Assembly (NCBI RefSeq): GCF_002776525.5
Contig: NC_045439.1
Coordinates: 155,151,407-155,215,406, forward strand
DNA from: Piliocolobus tephrosceles
Lineage: Eukaryota > Chordata > Mammalia > Primates > Cercopithecidae
Reading direction: 5' to 3'
DNA: 64,000 nt
Shown here: piece after piece, positions 1 to 10,680 of the stretch
How the letters are laid out: each line of letters opens with the position of its first letter
Position numbering within the stretch: the stretch's first letter is position 1
Made by a program: the position numbers and the translations under genes
Notes under the pieces: generated by a model
What the model was told of the DNA's origin: nothing
What the model saw: only the letters and a program-made list of their open reading frames with translations
Databases searched by the model: none

Positions 1-477
1 CTTGGTTTCATGGTGTCTTAAAGTCTTTTACAAACACAAAGAAACTTCTACCTTCTTTCTTCTGAGTCAGATACTGTTTTTCTCCATTGCCCTTGTCTTT
101 CTCTCTCACCTCATCCACCTTACTGACAACTTCCCCTCTTTCCCCAGCTTCTTGTAATACGTCCTCCTCCTTGTACTTCCAATCTCAAAACTGTCTCCCT
201 GCCTATCTAGTTGTGTAATAAACCTATAAAGGATTCATCACTTTCACAAAGAGGTAGACTGGATAGCTCAGAGTGGGGTCAGGTGGGTCACCCTGATATA
301 CAGCAACTGTATTATGAGGTTCTTCAGCTGCTTCATCACTGTTCTGTGGGATACATGGTATTGCCCTTGTATTAGAAAACCTCTGGGAAGATCAGTCTTG
401 TACTTACTGCATGCTTTCTGACAGCTGCCTCCCTCTCACTCCCTTCCCTGTTCTCTTCCTCGTAAAGTCACGTTCTT
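1..477. other. Non-coding stretch, nothing recognised
   Basis: Pyrimidine-rich but otherwise ordinary sequence with no repeat family, exon or RNA gene that I can recognise. It lies about 17 kb upstream of the FMN1 coding exon and is probably intronic or 5' flanking DNA. Confidence 0.5.
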
Positions 478-792
478 TGATTCTTTTTTTTTTTTTTTTT
501 TTGAGACGGAGTCTCGCTCTGTCGCCCAGGCTGGAGTGCAGTGGCCAGATCTCAGCTCACTGCAAGCTCCGCCTCCCGGGTTTACGCCATTCTCCTGCCT
601 CAGCCTCCAGAGTAGCTGGGACTACAGGCGCCCGCCACCTCGCCCGGCTAGTTTTTTTATTTTTTAGTAGAGACGGGGTTTCACCGGGTTAGCCAGGGTG
701 GTCTCGATCTCCTGACCTCGTGATCCACCCGTCTCGGCCTCCCAAAGTGCTGGGATTACAGGCTTGAGCCACCGCGCCCGGCTGATTCTTTA
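478..792 (-). mobile_element. AluY (Old World monkey type), full length
   Basis: A poly-T tail at about 487-502 is followed by a complete Alu in reverse orientation ending in the 'cgcccggc' 5' end near 782. The direct repeat 'tgattcttt' flanks it at 478 and 783, consistent with L1-mediated insertion. Low divergence suggests a young copy. Confidence 0.95.
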
Positions 793-924
793 TCCTTCAT
801 ATTTTCTGCAAAATTACTGAAATCCTGTGTTTTCTCTTTTCTTTTTTTCTATTTTTAAAAACACTTTCTGATAACCTAGAATATTGACAGTCTTTTATCT
901 CTACTCAATGTGCTACACTTAGAG

Positions 925-1045
925 GACTATTGACTTTGGGGCTACATTGACCTTGTGTTGAAGCCCAGCTCTGCCACTTCCTTCTCGTGAACCTCTCGTG
1001 AATCCATTTATGATCCATAAAGTGAAGGTAACAACCTTATGAGGC
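925..1045 (+). mobile_element. MIR fragment
   Basis: The order 'gcccagctctgccacttcc', a 'gaacctc' segment and a 'ccataaagtgaaggtaac' segment follows the MIR core and its 3' part in forward orientation. The copy is heavily diverged, as expected of an ancient SINE. Confidence 0.5.
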
Positions 1046-1250
1046 AGAAGTTAAATTGCTGCGGTTAAAAGAGCTGAAAAATAAAGAATTTCCAACTCTG
1101 TGTCAAACCACATAACCAGTGTCAGTATCCTACACTTCTTCCCCTTTCTGCCCCATCCCTTGGTGACTAAGTTGCACCTCCCTGTGCAGATGGCTGTACC
1201 CATCACTCATGAAGAGCCACATAGCACTCTCACTGCATGTGTGGTACCTT

Positions 1251-2041
1251 TTTTTTTTTTTTTTTTTTGAGATATCTTCATCCATAATGACTGTACTAAT
1301 TTACATTTCCACTAACAGTGCATAAGTTCCCTTTTCTCTGCATTCTCAGTAGCATCTGTTATTGTTTTGTCTGCTATTAGCCATTATAACTGAGTTAAAA
1401 TGATATCTCATGGTGGTTTTGATTTGCATTTCCCTGATTAGTGACATCAAACATTTTTTCATATACCTGTTGGGCATTTGTATGTCTTTTGAGAAATATC
1501 TTATTCTTGTCCTTTGCCCATTTTTCAACGGGTTTTTTTTAAATTGTTGAGTTGTTTGAGTTCCCGGTATATTCTGCATATTTGCTTCTTGTCAGATGAA
1601 TAGTTTGCAAATATTCCTCCCATTCAACAGGCTGTGTCTTCACTCTGCATTGCTCTTCATTCTGCTTTGTTGTGGAGAAGCTTCCTAGTTTAATATAGTC
1701 CCATTTGTCTATTTTTGGTTTTGTTGCCTGTGCTTTTGAGGTCTTAGCCATAAAATCTTTGCCTAGTCCATAGTTCTGAAGTGTTTCCCTTGTGTTTTCC
1801 TCTGCTAGTTTCATGTTTTACATTTAAGTCTTTAATCCATCTTGAGTTGATTTTTTGTTTATATCAAGAGATATAGCAAGTCTAGTTTATTTCTTCTACA
1901 GATGGATACCCAGTTTTCCCAGCACTGTATATTGAAGTGGTTGTCCTTTACTAATGTATGTTCTTGGTGCCCTTGTCAAAAATCAGTTGGTTGTAAATAC
2001 GTGGATTTATTTCTGGGTTCTCTATTCTGTTCTGTTGGTCC
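1251..2041 (-). mobile_element. 5'-truncated L1 (3' end of ORF2 plus 3' end)
   Basis: The reverse strand reads as the end of L1 ORF2. Two overlapping broken reading frames (about 1814-1539 and 1579-1346) contain a segment like the L1 C-terminal 'KIDKWDYIKLGSF' region. The T-run at 1251-1268 is the element's poly-A tail. Frameshifts and stops make it inactive. Its upstream end near 2041 is abrupt, as in ordinary 5' truncation. Confidence 0.85.
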
Positions 2042-3930
2042 ACAAAATATGGTTTTTAGAAGAAAGACTTGAATGCCATAAATTTATTTGGCTTAAATAA
2101 ATGCAGCTAAATGCATCTTTCTCCTGATGGTGTTGGGCTTTTTGAGAAGGATATTCTTGGTAATCCTGATCTCTTAATCTATGCAGAATCATCCAACTGG
2201 GAAAGTGATTTATTATGCAAGTGTGCGTCTACTTTAGAAAATATTACTTCATCTGATGACAACAGAATAAACAATATGCCCAATAGTGGCCTCATCTGGC
2301 TCACAGATTTAGTTTGCAATTTGTGCTGATTGCAACTTTTTGGAAAAGGCTATTACCCACCCCCGCCCCCCCCCAAAAAAAAGAAAAAGAAAAAAAAGGC
2401 CTTTTTAAAAAAGCTGGATCTCTAGGCCCAGCTCCTTCTCATTACAGACCTATTTGCTATACTTATCATATATTTGCTTTTACATCAAAGTGTCTTTGAC
2501 ATTTGCTACAGACAATGTAAAATCTTCCCGATGTCAGAACTGTGCTCAGAGTTCTTTAATTCCCAGAAATTCCCTGGTATTTTTGTAAGAAGAAGAAGCT
2601 TACCCTTCTTCCCATTAGGAATCTCAACAGTAGCCATTTGTCTCAAAATTCCATTTGAATTTTTTTATTGCATATATTTATTCCTTCAATCAAATTTGAA
2701 GTTTTAGTAATGTCAAATTCAGAAATTGTTTTTATTAAACTGTTTTATGTTTTCAAAGGATTTTTATTTCTGTGTTTTGAGGATGTGTTTTGAATCCGAG
2801 GAGCATAGTAGATTTCTAGAAGCAGTGTGAGGCTGCTGTAACAAGTTATCTAGGGCGACAAAGCTTTGGCTTTTTTATTAGTTTCATAAATGTATATTTA
2901 TGTTCCCCTTTATCCTTTTCAAGTCAGCCAGTCTAATAAGTGATGTCCTTTTTATGTTTTTGCCTTTCTATTGAGATCAATTAACAGACTGTTGAGAATG
3001 AATTTGTGGAACCATCTGGAAATGCTTCTAAACTTGTATGTAAATCATGTGAAAGTACTATTGCGACATCTCCAACTGCAGGAATTGTGGATATGAGATT
3101 TTTGTACAAAGTGTCAAAATTTTGAGTGGCAGTCAAATGGGGAGTTCCCAGAGCAGCTCAGTTTATCAGGAGGAAGCTGTGTATTGTTCATCCCACGGTG
3201 GCACCACTTCTTTTTGCTAAGCCCTTTGGGTCAGACTGTGGCTGCTGTGACCTAGAGGGTCTCTGTCTTAGCACTGGTGACTGAGACTTTAATTCTTTTA
3301 AATTCCAATATCAAGGGATAGGGGCTAGTTAGATCTGGTTGAGATATTACCTTTAGAACTTGCAGCCTCGTGCCAAAGTTGGGGTTGGTTTAAATGTTTG
3401 AGCAGATACCAGCTGTCCACAGCCACAGCCAACCTCCTAATCACAAAAAGGGCCACATCAAACTTTGATACTTTGGCACTTTTCCTGTGTCAGAAACTGA
3501 AATTCAGTCACAGTTCTTTTACTTGACTTGAGGCAAACTTAATGGTGATGTCCAGTTTTAACCTTTGTCACTCTCTCTGGGGTATTGTGGGACAAGTTCT
3601 TCTCTAGGCTCTGACAGAAACCTTAGACCGTGAGCACTAACATACTTTCAGGACAAAGAGGAATTCCTAACAGGAATTTTGCAAACATTATGTGTTTTTT
3701 GTCCTTGCTTCTAGATGGATAATTTATATTCTGATCAAGGGGCACATAGATCATAGAGTTAATTGCGTAATAAACACAATCTCTTAACCATATTTTTCTG
3801 AAGAGAAGCAAAATAATCCTTGTATTAGAGGCCCCCAGATGGCCTCCCATAACAGATTCATTATTTCTCCCTGAACTTTTAAGAAATGCAGTATTTTGTC
3901 ACTTTTGCCCAGAGAAACTTTTAAAATAGT
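2042..3930. other. Non-coding stretch with a C/A-rich tract
   Basis: No exon or repeat is recognised. A low-complexity run of C then A (about 2347-2398) sits inside it. A 72-codon open frame at 2111-2329 and a stop-free stretch near 2985-3120 look protein-like, but they match no family I know and lack splice signals. Confidence 0.4.
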
Positions 3931-3931
3931 C

Positions 3932-4066
3932 CTGGAATCAAGTTCCAGTTCTGTGACTGAATAACTTTGTGACTTTGGACAAGTTACTTAACCTCCCTAA
4001 GCTTACATGATGCTCATGGGTAAAATGGAAGAATTATTAGTACCCACTCATAGGACTATGAGAATT
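3932..4066 (+). mobile_element. MIR
   Basis: It contains 'tgactttggacaagttact', 'taacctccct' and a 'gggtaaaatggaagaattattagta' segment in the order of the MIR consensus. It abuts the following DNA transposon. Confidence 0.75.
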
Positions 4067-4068
4067 AC

Positions 4069-4573
4069 AGGTGGCCCATGAATAACATGGATTTGATCTT
4101 GGTGATCCATTTTTATGTGATTTTTTTTTTCAATAAAAGTTACACCAAGTGCGCCTGTCTCTCCTCCCTCCCTTCTCCTTCACCTCTTCCGCCTCTGTCA
4201 TCCCTGAGACAGCAAGACCAACCCCTCCTCTTCCTTCTCCTCCTCAGCCTACTCAATGTGAAGACAATGAAGATAAAGACCTTTAGGATTATCCACATCC
4301 ACTTAATAAAGAATAAATATGTTTTCCCTTCCTCGTGATTTTCTTAATGACATCTTCTTTTCTCTGGCTTACTTTATTATAAGAATACAGCATCTAATAT
4401 ATATGACATACAAATATGTGTTAATCAACTGTATGTGTTATCAGTAAGACTTACGGTCAACAGTAGGCTATCAATAGTAAAGCTTTTAGGAATCAAAAGT
4501 TATACATACATTTTTGGCTGTGCAGGCAGGGGGTCAGCACCCCAACCCCTGCTTTGGTCAAAGGTCAACTATA
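4069..4573 (+). mobile_element. Tigger2/MER28-type DNA transposon remnant
   Basis: The left end 'tggcccatgaataacatgg' and the right end 'ggtcaaaggtcaacta' are degenerate inverted copies of the Tigger2 terminus. The interior has the family's C/T-rich segment (about 4155-4250) and its 'taagaatacagcatctaatat' and 'ggtcaacagtaggctat' blocks. Non-autonomous, with no transposase frame. Confidence 0.8.
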
Positions 4574-4641
4574 AATGAATGAGGCATGGTGTACATTTAG
4601 CCAAAGGTATAGCACTGGTTAAGACCTCATGAAATGTTGGC

Positions 4642-4996
4642 TGTATTAGTCTGTTGTCATGCTGCTAATAAATACATATCCCAGGCTGGGTAATCTATAA
4701 AGGAAAGAAGTTTAATGGACTCATAGTTCTGCACAGCTGGGGAGGCTTCACAATCATGGCGAAGGCAAGGGAGAAGCAGAGGCACATCTTACATGGCAGC
4801 AGGCAACAGAGCTTGTACAGGGAAACTCCCGTTTATAAAACCATCAGATCTCATGAGACTTATTCACTACCACGTGAACAGTATTGGGAAAACCACCACC
4901 ATGATTCAGTTATCCCCACCTGGCCCTGCCCATGACACGTGGGGATTATTACAGTTCAAGGTGAGATTTGGGTGGGGACACAGCGCAACCATATCA
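4642..4996 (-). mobile_element. Solo MaLR LTR (THE1/MST type)
   Basis: On the + strand the element runs from 'tgtattagtctgtt' to 'caaccatatca', the reverse complement of a THE1/MST LTR beginning 'TGATATGG'. It is bounded by a perfect 5-bp duplication 'ttggc' at 4637-4641 and 4997-5001. No internal retroviral sequence adjoins it, so it is a solo LTR. Confidence 0.92.
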
Positions 4997-5001
4997 TTGG
5001 C

Positions 5002-5760
5002 TAATGTCATCTCTCTCCTCTCCTCTTTCTTCTCCTTAACCAAGTGTGATTCTACCCATTTCATTACCTCACCTAAATATTTAATTTTTACTAGATTTTT
5101 ACAGCTTGTCCGCAGATTGTTATCTTCTTACCCCTTGATTAGTCTACTAAGAAACACATGAGCTTGGCACACAGCAGTGGTGAGTCCAGTTGCCTTGTTG
5201 GATTGGGATGCATGCCTCCAACTCATGGCCCAATGCTTCCCTCGCTGGATTGCCCATCCCTTTCTACCCTGGATAGATCCTTCTGTTTAAGCAGTCTATA
5301 TATATGGTCACTGGTATTTTACGAAGCGCATTTCAAAATAACTAACTCTTAGGATGGATTTCATGAAATCACGCTGGAGTAAGATGAAGAGGACTTTCCT
5401 CGATCCTCGTGGTAAACAAAAGAGTTTGTAAAACTGTAATACCAGTATTTCTCCCTGAACAACAGCAACAAAGCAAAAAGGAAACAAACACACCTATGAA
5501 ACTGTTGCCTATATAATCTCCTGTAGAATTCTGAGTATTTGATGGGATAGGAATTTTTTCTTAAAAGGTATCTACTTCAAGATTTAATAAAATTATAAAT
5601 TTAAATGAGAAATCTTTACAAAGTAGTGGCTTTGAGTCCACTTGCTTCACTGCATATAGTACTATATTGTACTTTTATTTTAAGTCCTATCCAGCAATAT
5701 ATTTTTAAATTTGAGGCTTTTTAAAAATGGCATTTTGTTTCATTGGTCTTCTTTCTTTAC
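5002..5760. other. Non-coding stretch, nothing recognised
   Basis: AT-rich unique-looking DNA. Short open frames here (for example 5158-5352) have no recognisable product or splice context. Confidence 0.45.
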
Positions 5761-5785
5761 AAAAAAAAAAAAAAAAAAAAAAAAA
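5761..5785 (+). repeat. A(25) homopolymer
   Basis: Uninterrupted run of adenines at 5761-5785, not attached to a recognisable Alu or L1 body. It may be the remains of a retroposed tail or simple slippage. Confidence 0.95.
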
Positions 5786-5799
5786 TGTGAGTGCCAGTG

Positions 5800-5990
5800 G
5801 TACTAGAGTAGTGGAAACAGCAGCATACGGAGAGTCCAGCAACCTGGATTCGAGTCCAGTCCCATTGCTCACTAGTTGTCTGACCAGGGGCAAGTGGCTT
5901 TGAAATTTCTTGTCTCCTTTAGCCTCCTTGGGTGTACAGTGACAATAACAGCTTCTGCTACATCTGCCTCACGTGGTGGTGGTTTGGCTC
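5800..5990 (+). mobile_element. MIR
   Basis: It has the MIR order 'tagtggaaacagcagcat', 'caacctggattcgagtccag', 'ctcactagttgtctgacc' and 'gggcaagtggctt', then a 'gtacagtgacaataaca' tail region. Confidence 0.8.
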
Positions 5991-6699
5991 AAATGGAAGT
6001 TCAAACCAAAGAACTTCTTTTATGGACGTTTTACACAGATGTCACATTACTGTGATTTATAAAAGGATTTCCAGTATTTTATAAAATCAAAACACACATA
6101 ATGTGAGATAATTAAAATAGGTTTGCCTTCCATGTTACTAGGTTTATAAATGAGCAGATATTTTAACAACAACCAAAAAATAGGTTTTCTGTCAACAGAT
6201 GTGGCTATCAGGGAAGTGGGAGAGCTGACAGATCAGCTTTGTCTTGGAGAGCCCCCATTGTCCCCCGCTTCCTCCTTGAGAGCTGTGCTCTGTGGCAGAC
6301 CTTTAAAAATGAGAGTACCATCAAAGCACCCTGCCTGTATCCTCAATCCTCTATAAAATGGGGTTACAATAATCTGTTTGCAGTTGCCTGTTAAAAACAA
6401 AAATCTGCTTAAACCCCTTGTGCTCTCTAATTGGAAAGCCATTGTTCAAGAGCAGCTTCCTTAATCAGAAAATGCAAATTTGACGTAACATATGCAACCA
6501 TCGTTCCTGGTGTAAAGTTCTCCCGAAAGCAAACTCCACAGAATGTGTTCACATATCTAAAAAAGATCCTCCCGATGTTTGAAAAGGAAGCTCTCTTTGT
6601 CTTACTAACTACAAAGTAAAATGTACTAAGATCACCATTGTTGGTAAAGCCTTAAATGTTCAATGAGTAGGAATCTCCTATCTACAGATTCTTTTTTTA
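5991..6699. other. Non-coding stretch, nothing recognised
   Basis: Contains several 60-70-codon open frames on both strands with no family resemblance. No repeat is recognised. Confidence 0.4.
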
Positions 6700-6978
6700 A
6701 ATCGGGCGGTGGGTACAAAAGCATAGTTAGAATCAATAAGAACTAGTATTTGATTGCACAACAGGGTGATTACAGTCAACAATAATTTGTTGTACGTTTA
6801 AAAATAAAGAGTATAACTGGAATGTTTGTAATGCAAAGAAATGACAAATGCTTGAGGTGATGGATCCCCCCATTTACCCTGATGTGATTATTATGCACTA
6901 TATGCCTGTATCAAAATATGTCATGTACCCCATAAGTATATATACCTACTATGTACCCATAAAAATTAAAAATTAAAT
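6700..6978 (+). mobile_element. L1 3' UTR fragment
   Basis: It contains 'gggtgattacagtcaacaat', 'tgcttgaggtgatggat', 'ttaccctgatgtgattatta' and 'catgtaccccataagtat', which are the landmark blocks of primate L1 (L1PB/L1MA-like) 3' UTRs, followed by an A-rich tail. Confidence 0.8.
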
Positions 6979-7073
6979 CAGGGGGAAGGGGCTTATTTCC
7001 TCAGCATTCTCATTTATCTCCTCTAGATGATGTTAGCTAGATAGTGACATAAAACCAGCGATATGTTGAGGAT

Positions 7074-7083
7074 CTCAATATCT

Positions 7084-7122
<39 letters not shown>

Positions 7123-7419
7123 AGACGGAGTCTCACTCTGTCGCCCAGGCTGGAGTGCAGTGGCCCGGATCTCAGCTCACTGCAAGCTCCGCCTCCCGGG
7201 TTTACGCCATTCTCCTGCCTCAGTCTCCCGAGTAGCTGGGACTACAGGCGCCCGCCACCTCGCCCGGCTAGTTTTTTGTATTTTTTAGTAGAGACGGGGT
7301 TTCACCGTGTTAGCCAGGATGGTCTCGATCTCCTGACCTCATGATCCGCCCATCTCGGCCTCCCAAAGTGCTGGGATTACAGGCTTGAGCCACCGCACCC
7401 GGCCTCAATATCTAATTTT
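7074..7419 (-). mobile_element. AluY, full length, 16-bp target duplication
   Basis: A long T tail (about 35 nt, 7087-7121) and a near-consensus AluY body end at 7403. The perfect duplication 'ctcaatatctaatttt' lies at 7074-7089 and 7404-7419. A very young, probably monkey-lineage insertion. Confidence 0.97.
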
Positions 7420-7954
7420 CATGGAAATCATGTGGAAAGCTAATACTCATTTTTCTTTATGTAATTAAGCTTTGAAAAGGTAAGGGAGAGGCAAAGAAAG
7501 AATTCCCAAAAGTCTTTGAGAGGATCTTCAATGCGCACAGCTTGTTAGCATATCTGGGTATCTGTGCGGGTTGGTTTGTGGGCCAAGAAAATGAACAGCA
7601 ATGAAAAAATATATACAAAAAGGAGCCCCTTTTGTTCCGCTAATACCCAGCTGTGACTTTGGCTAGAAACTTGTCATCTAAAATCATTCTGTTGGCTGAA
7701 ATTTGTCCGCTATATTTCTGTAGAAATTTGCCAGTATGTTAAAATAAGACATAGCTTGTGTTGGTGGTCTTACAGTCAAATCAGAGTTTCCCAAGAAGGA
7801 ATTTTGCTTCCAGAAAACTAGTTTAATGCTTTCCTTCTTGTGACATTGTTAGAATGCAAAGAAAATCATAAATTTACAGTCTTTTTGAAGAAAACAAAAA
7901 TCATTGAGAAAATATGTAAACTCTCTCAATGTCAGGGCTATCTCATAATAATCT
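7420..7954. other. Non-coding stretch, nothing recognised
   Basis: AT-rich unique-looking sequence between the AluY and an L2 element. No exon or RNA gene seen. Confidence 0.45.
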
Positions 7955-8185
7955 TTTTTCCTTTACTTAACCTTAGTCTTTGAATAGGAAACCATCCTCC
8001 TTCTTGACAAGGCTGATTCCTCCCCCTGTGTCCTTGAGCCCATGTCTTCTTTGTCTGGTGCCTTTTGTCCCATATTTTATACCATCTTTCATTGTGTCAC
8101 CAATATCTCCTTCTTCGCTACTTCCTTCTTTTTAACCTGAAAACACGCTTATGTTTTCCATGTCTTAAAAACAAAAACAAAAACA

Positions 8186-8480
8186 GGCCAGGCGCAGTGG
8201 CTCACGCCTGTAATCCCAACACTGTGGGAGGCTGAGGCGAGCGGATCACCTGAGGTCAGGAGTTTGAGACCAGCCTGGCCAACATAGCGAAACCCCACCT
8301 CTACCAAAAGTAAAAAAATTAGCTGGGCATGGTGACTGGCGCCTGTAATCCCAGCTATCTGGAAGGCTGAGGCAGGAGAATCGCTTGAACCCAGGAGGCG
8401 GAGGTTGCAGTGAGCCGAGATCTGACCACTGTACTCCAGCCTGGGCAGTGTCAAGAACAAAAAAAAAAAAAAAAAAAAAC
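8186..8480 (+). mobile_element. AluS, first of a head-to-tail pair
   Basis: Starts 'ggccaggcgcagtggctcacg' and ends in a 22-nt A tail. The next Alu begins immediately after this tail. Confidence 0.95.
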
Positions 8481-8785
8481 AGCCAGGTATGGTAGTTCAC
8501 GCCTGTAATCCCAGCACTTTGGGAGGCCGAGGCGAGCAGATCACCTGAGATCGAGAGTTCAAGACCAGCCTGACCAACATAGAGAAACCTCCTCTCTACT
8601 AAAAATACAAAATTAGCCGGGCATGGTGGTGCATGCCTGTAATCCGAGCTACTTGGGAGGCTGAGGCAGGAGAATCGCTTGAACCCAAGAGGCAGAGGTT
8701 GCGGTAAGCTAAGATTGTGCCATTGCACTCCAGCCTGGGCAACGCAGTCTCAAAAAGAAAAGACAAGAAAAGAAACCAAAATAGC
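8481..8785 (+). mobile_element. AluS, second of a head-to-tail pair
   Basis: Begins 'agccaggtatggtagttcacg' directly at the A tail of the previous Alu and ends in an A/G-rich tail. It was probably inserted into that tail. Confidence 0.94.
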
Positions 8786-8915
8786 AAAGACTAAGCCTTA
8801 ATACCTGTACAGGTTATTACTCATATTTTTTTGTCCTAACCATCAGTGTTCTCTCTTGCTCTTTGTAATATAGTTTGGTGTTCTCCCACTCTACTAAAGT
8901 TGCTACCTAAAACTC

Positions 8916-8923
8916 TGTAACAT

Positions 8924-8957
<34 letters not shown>

Positions 8958-9260
8958 AAATAGCGTCTCACTCTGTCACTCAGGCTGGAGTGGAGAGCAA
9001 TGGCATGATCTCAGCTCACTGCAACCTCCACCTCCCGGGTTCAAGCGATTCTCCCACCTCAGTTTCCTGGGTAGCTGGTACTACAGGTGCCAGCTAATTA
9101 GCCACACCCAGCTAGTTTTTGTACTTTTAGTAGGGATGGGATTTCACCATGTTGACCAAGCTGGTCTTGATCTCCTGACCTTGGGTGACCTGCCTGCCTC
9201 GGCCTCCCAAAGTGCTGGGATTACAGGCGTGAGCCACCGCGCCTGGCCTGTAACACTTCT
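8916..9260 (-). mobile_element. AluS with diverged target duplication
   Basis: T tail 8927-8956 and a full Alu body to 9248. The flanks 'tgtaacatctc' (8916) and 'tgtaacacttct' (9249) are an aged target-site duplication. Confidence 0.93.
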
Positions 9261-9867
9261 AATTTGTTTCTTGACCTTTTTGCAGAATTTGATGTTGTCC
9301 CCAGCTTCTCATTCTTGACTCCCTGTCTGTCCTCTTTCTTCTCCAATCTGTTCTGATGTTACTACTGACTTAATCTTTAAGTGTAGTGCTGAACATACTG
9401 CTTCCCTGGTCAAAAACCATCCATGGCTTCATCAATCATTTGTCTATGAAGATAGCATTAATTTCCTACCAACCTGATTAAAATCCTTCTATGACTTGGT
9501 ACCTTTTATCACTCTTTCTTGACTTACCTCTCCTGACACGTATCTAAAAAGAGTTTTTCCCTTTGTACTTGTTAGTTGTTTTCTCAGTCTTGTATTACGT
9601 TTCCTCCTCTTGGAATTTTACTTTCTTAATCTCTACCTGTCCAAGGCCCATATTTTAATGAGGGGCTACTTTAAAATGCTTTCTTCTGCCTGAAGTGTTA
9701 TTCTGATCCTACACACATGATGTGGACTCTCCTTTTTGTTTTGTTTTTTTTTTTTTTGAACTCCTCTGATTTGTTCTTTGATACCTTATAGAATAGGTCT
9801 CTTTCTGCTGTGTATTATAGTAATTTTGTTATTATTCCTACAGTGTGTGTAGGTTGTTTAAAGAAAA

Positions 9868-10211
9868 ACCCCTCAGTGGTTCACTCCTGTAATCCCAGCA
9901 CTTTGCGAGGCTAAGGTGGGCAGATCACTGGAGCTCAGGAGTTCGAGACCAGGCTGCACAACACGGCAAAACCCTGTCTCTACAAAATATACAAAAATTA
10001 GCTGGGCATGATGGCATGCACCTGTTTTCCCAGCTACTTGGAGGAGCTGAGGTAGAAGAATTGCCTGGGCCCAGGAGCTGGAGGTTGCAGTGAGCTGAGA
10101 TCATGCCACTTCACTGCAGCCTGGGTGACAGAGTGAGACCCTATCTCAAAAGAAGAAAAACAAAAAGGAAAGCAAAAAAAAAAAAAAAAAAAAAGGAAAA
10201 GAAAAGAAAAT
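9868..10211 (+). mobile_element. AluJ-like, diverged
   Basis: The body starts near 'cctcagtggttcactcctg' and carries many differences from consensus. It ends in a long A/G-rich tail (10149-10211). Confidence 0.9.
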
Positions 10212-10255
10212 CTCCATGGAAAGAAGAAGAACCACTAACCTATTGCAGAACTTCC

Positions 10256-10551
10256 TTTTTTTTTTTTTTTCCAACAGAGTCTTGCTCTGTCACCCAGGCT
10301 GGAGTTCAATGGCGCGATCTTGGCTCACTGCAAGCTCCACCTCCCGGGTTCACGCCATTCTCCTGCCTCAGCCTCCCAAGTAGCTGGGACTACAGGCGCT
10401 CGACACCACACCTGGCTAATATTTTGTATTCTTAGTAGAGACGGGGTTTCACCGTGTTAGCCAGGATGATCTCGATCTCCTGACCTCGTGATCCACCTGC
10501 CTCTGCCTCCCAAAGTGCTGAGATTACTGGCATGAGCCACCGCGCCTGGCC
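10256..10551 (-). mobile_element. AluY/S, full length
   Basis: T tail 10256-10271, then an Alu body in reverse orientation ending 'cgcgcctggcc'. 'cttccttttt' and 'cttcttttgt' are the likely duplicated flanks. Confidence 0.93.
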
Positions 10552-10599
10552 TTCTTTTGTTTTGTTAATCTCCTCCTTGAAAAAGCTGCACTCTATCCC

Positions 10600-10680
10600 A
10601 GGGTGGATGGAAAGGAGAAAGGCAGGCAATAACTTGTCCAAAATCACACACGAGAGGCAGGATTCAAAGCCATCTAGGAC
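10600..10680 (-). mobile_element. MIR fragment, tentative
   Basis: 'ataacttgtccaaaatcaca' followed by 'ggcaggattcaaagcc' resembles the antisense MIR core. It is short and diverged. Confidence 0.45.

Larger units (their letters stand above)
7955..9720 (+). mobile_element. L2-type LINE remnant, split by three Alus
   Basis: The pieces 7955-8185, 8786-8926 and 9249-9720 read as one diverged L2-like element. Blocks such as 'gacaaggctgattcctcccc', 'ggcttcatcaatcatttg' and 'ccttctatgacttggtacc' fall in L2 order. No open reverse transcriptase frame remains. The nested Alus date the insertion order: L2 first, then the Alus. Confidence 0.6.
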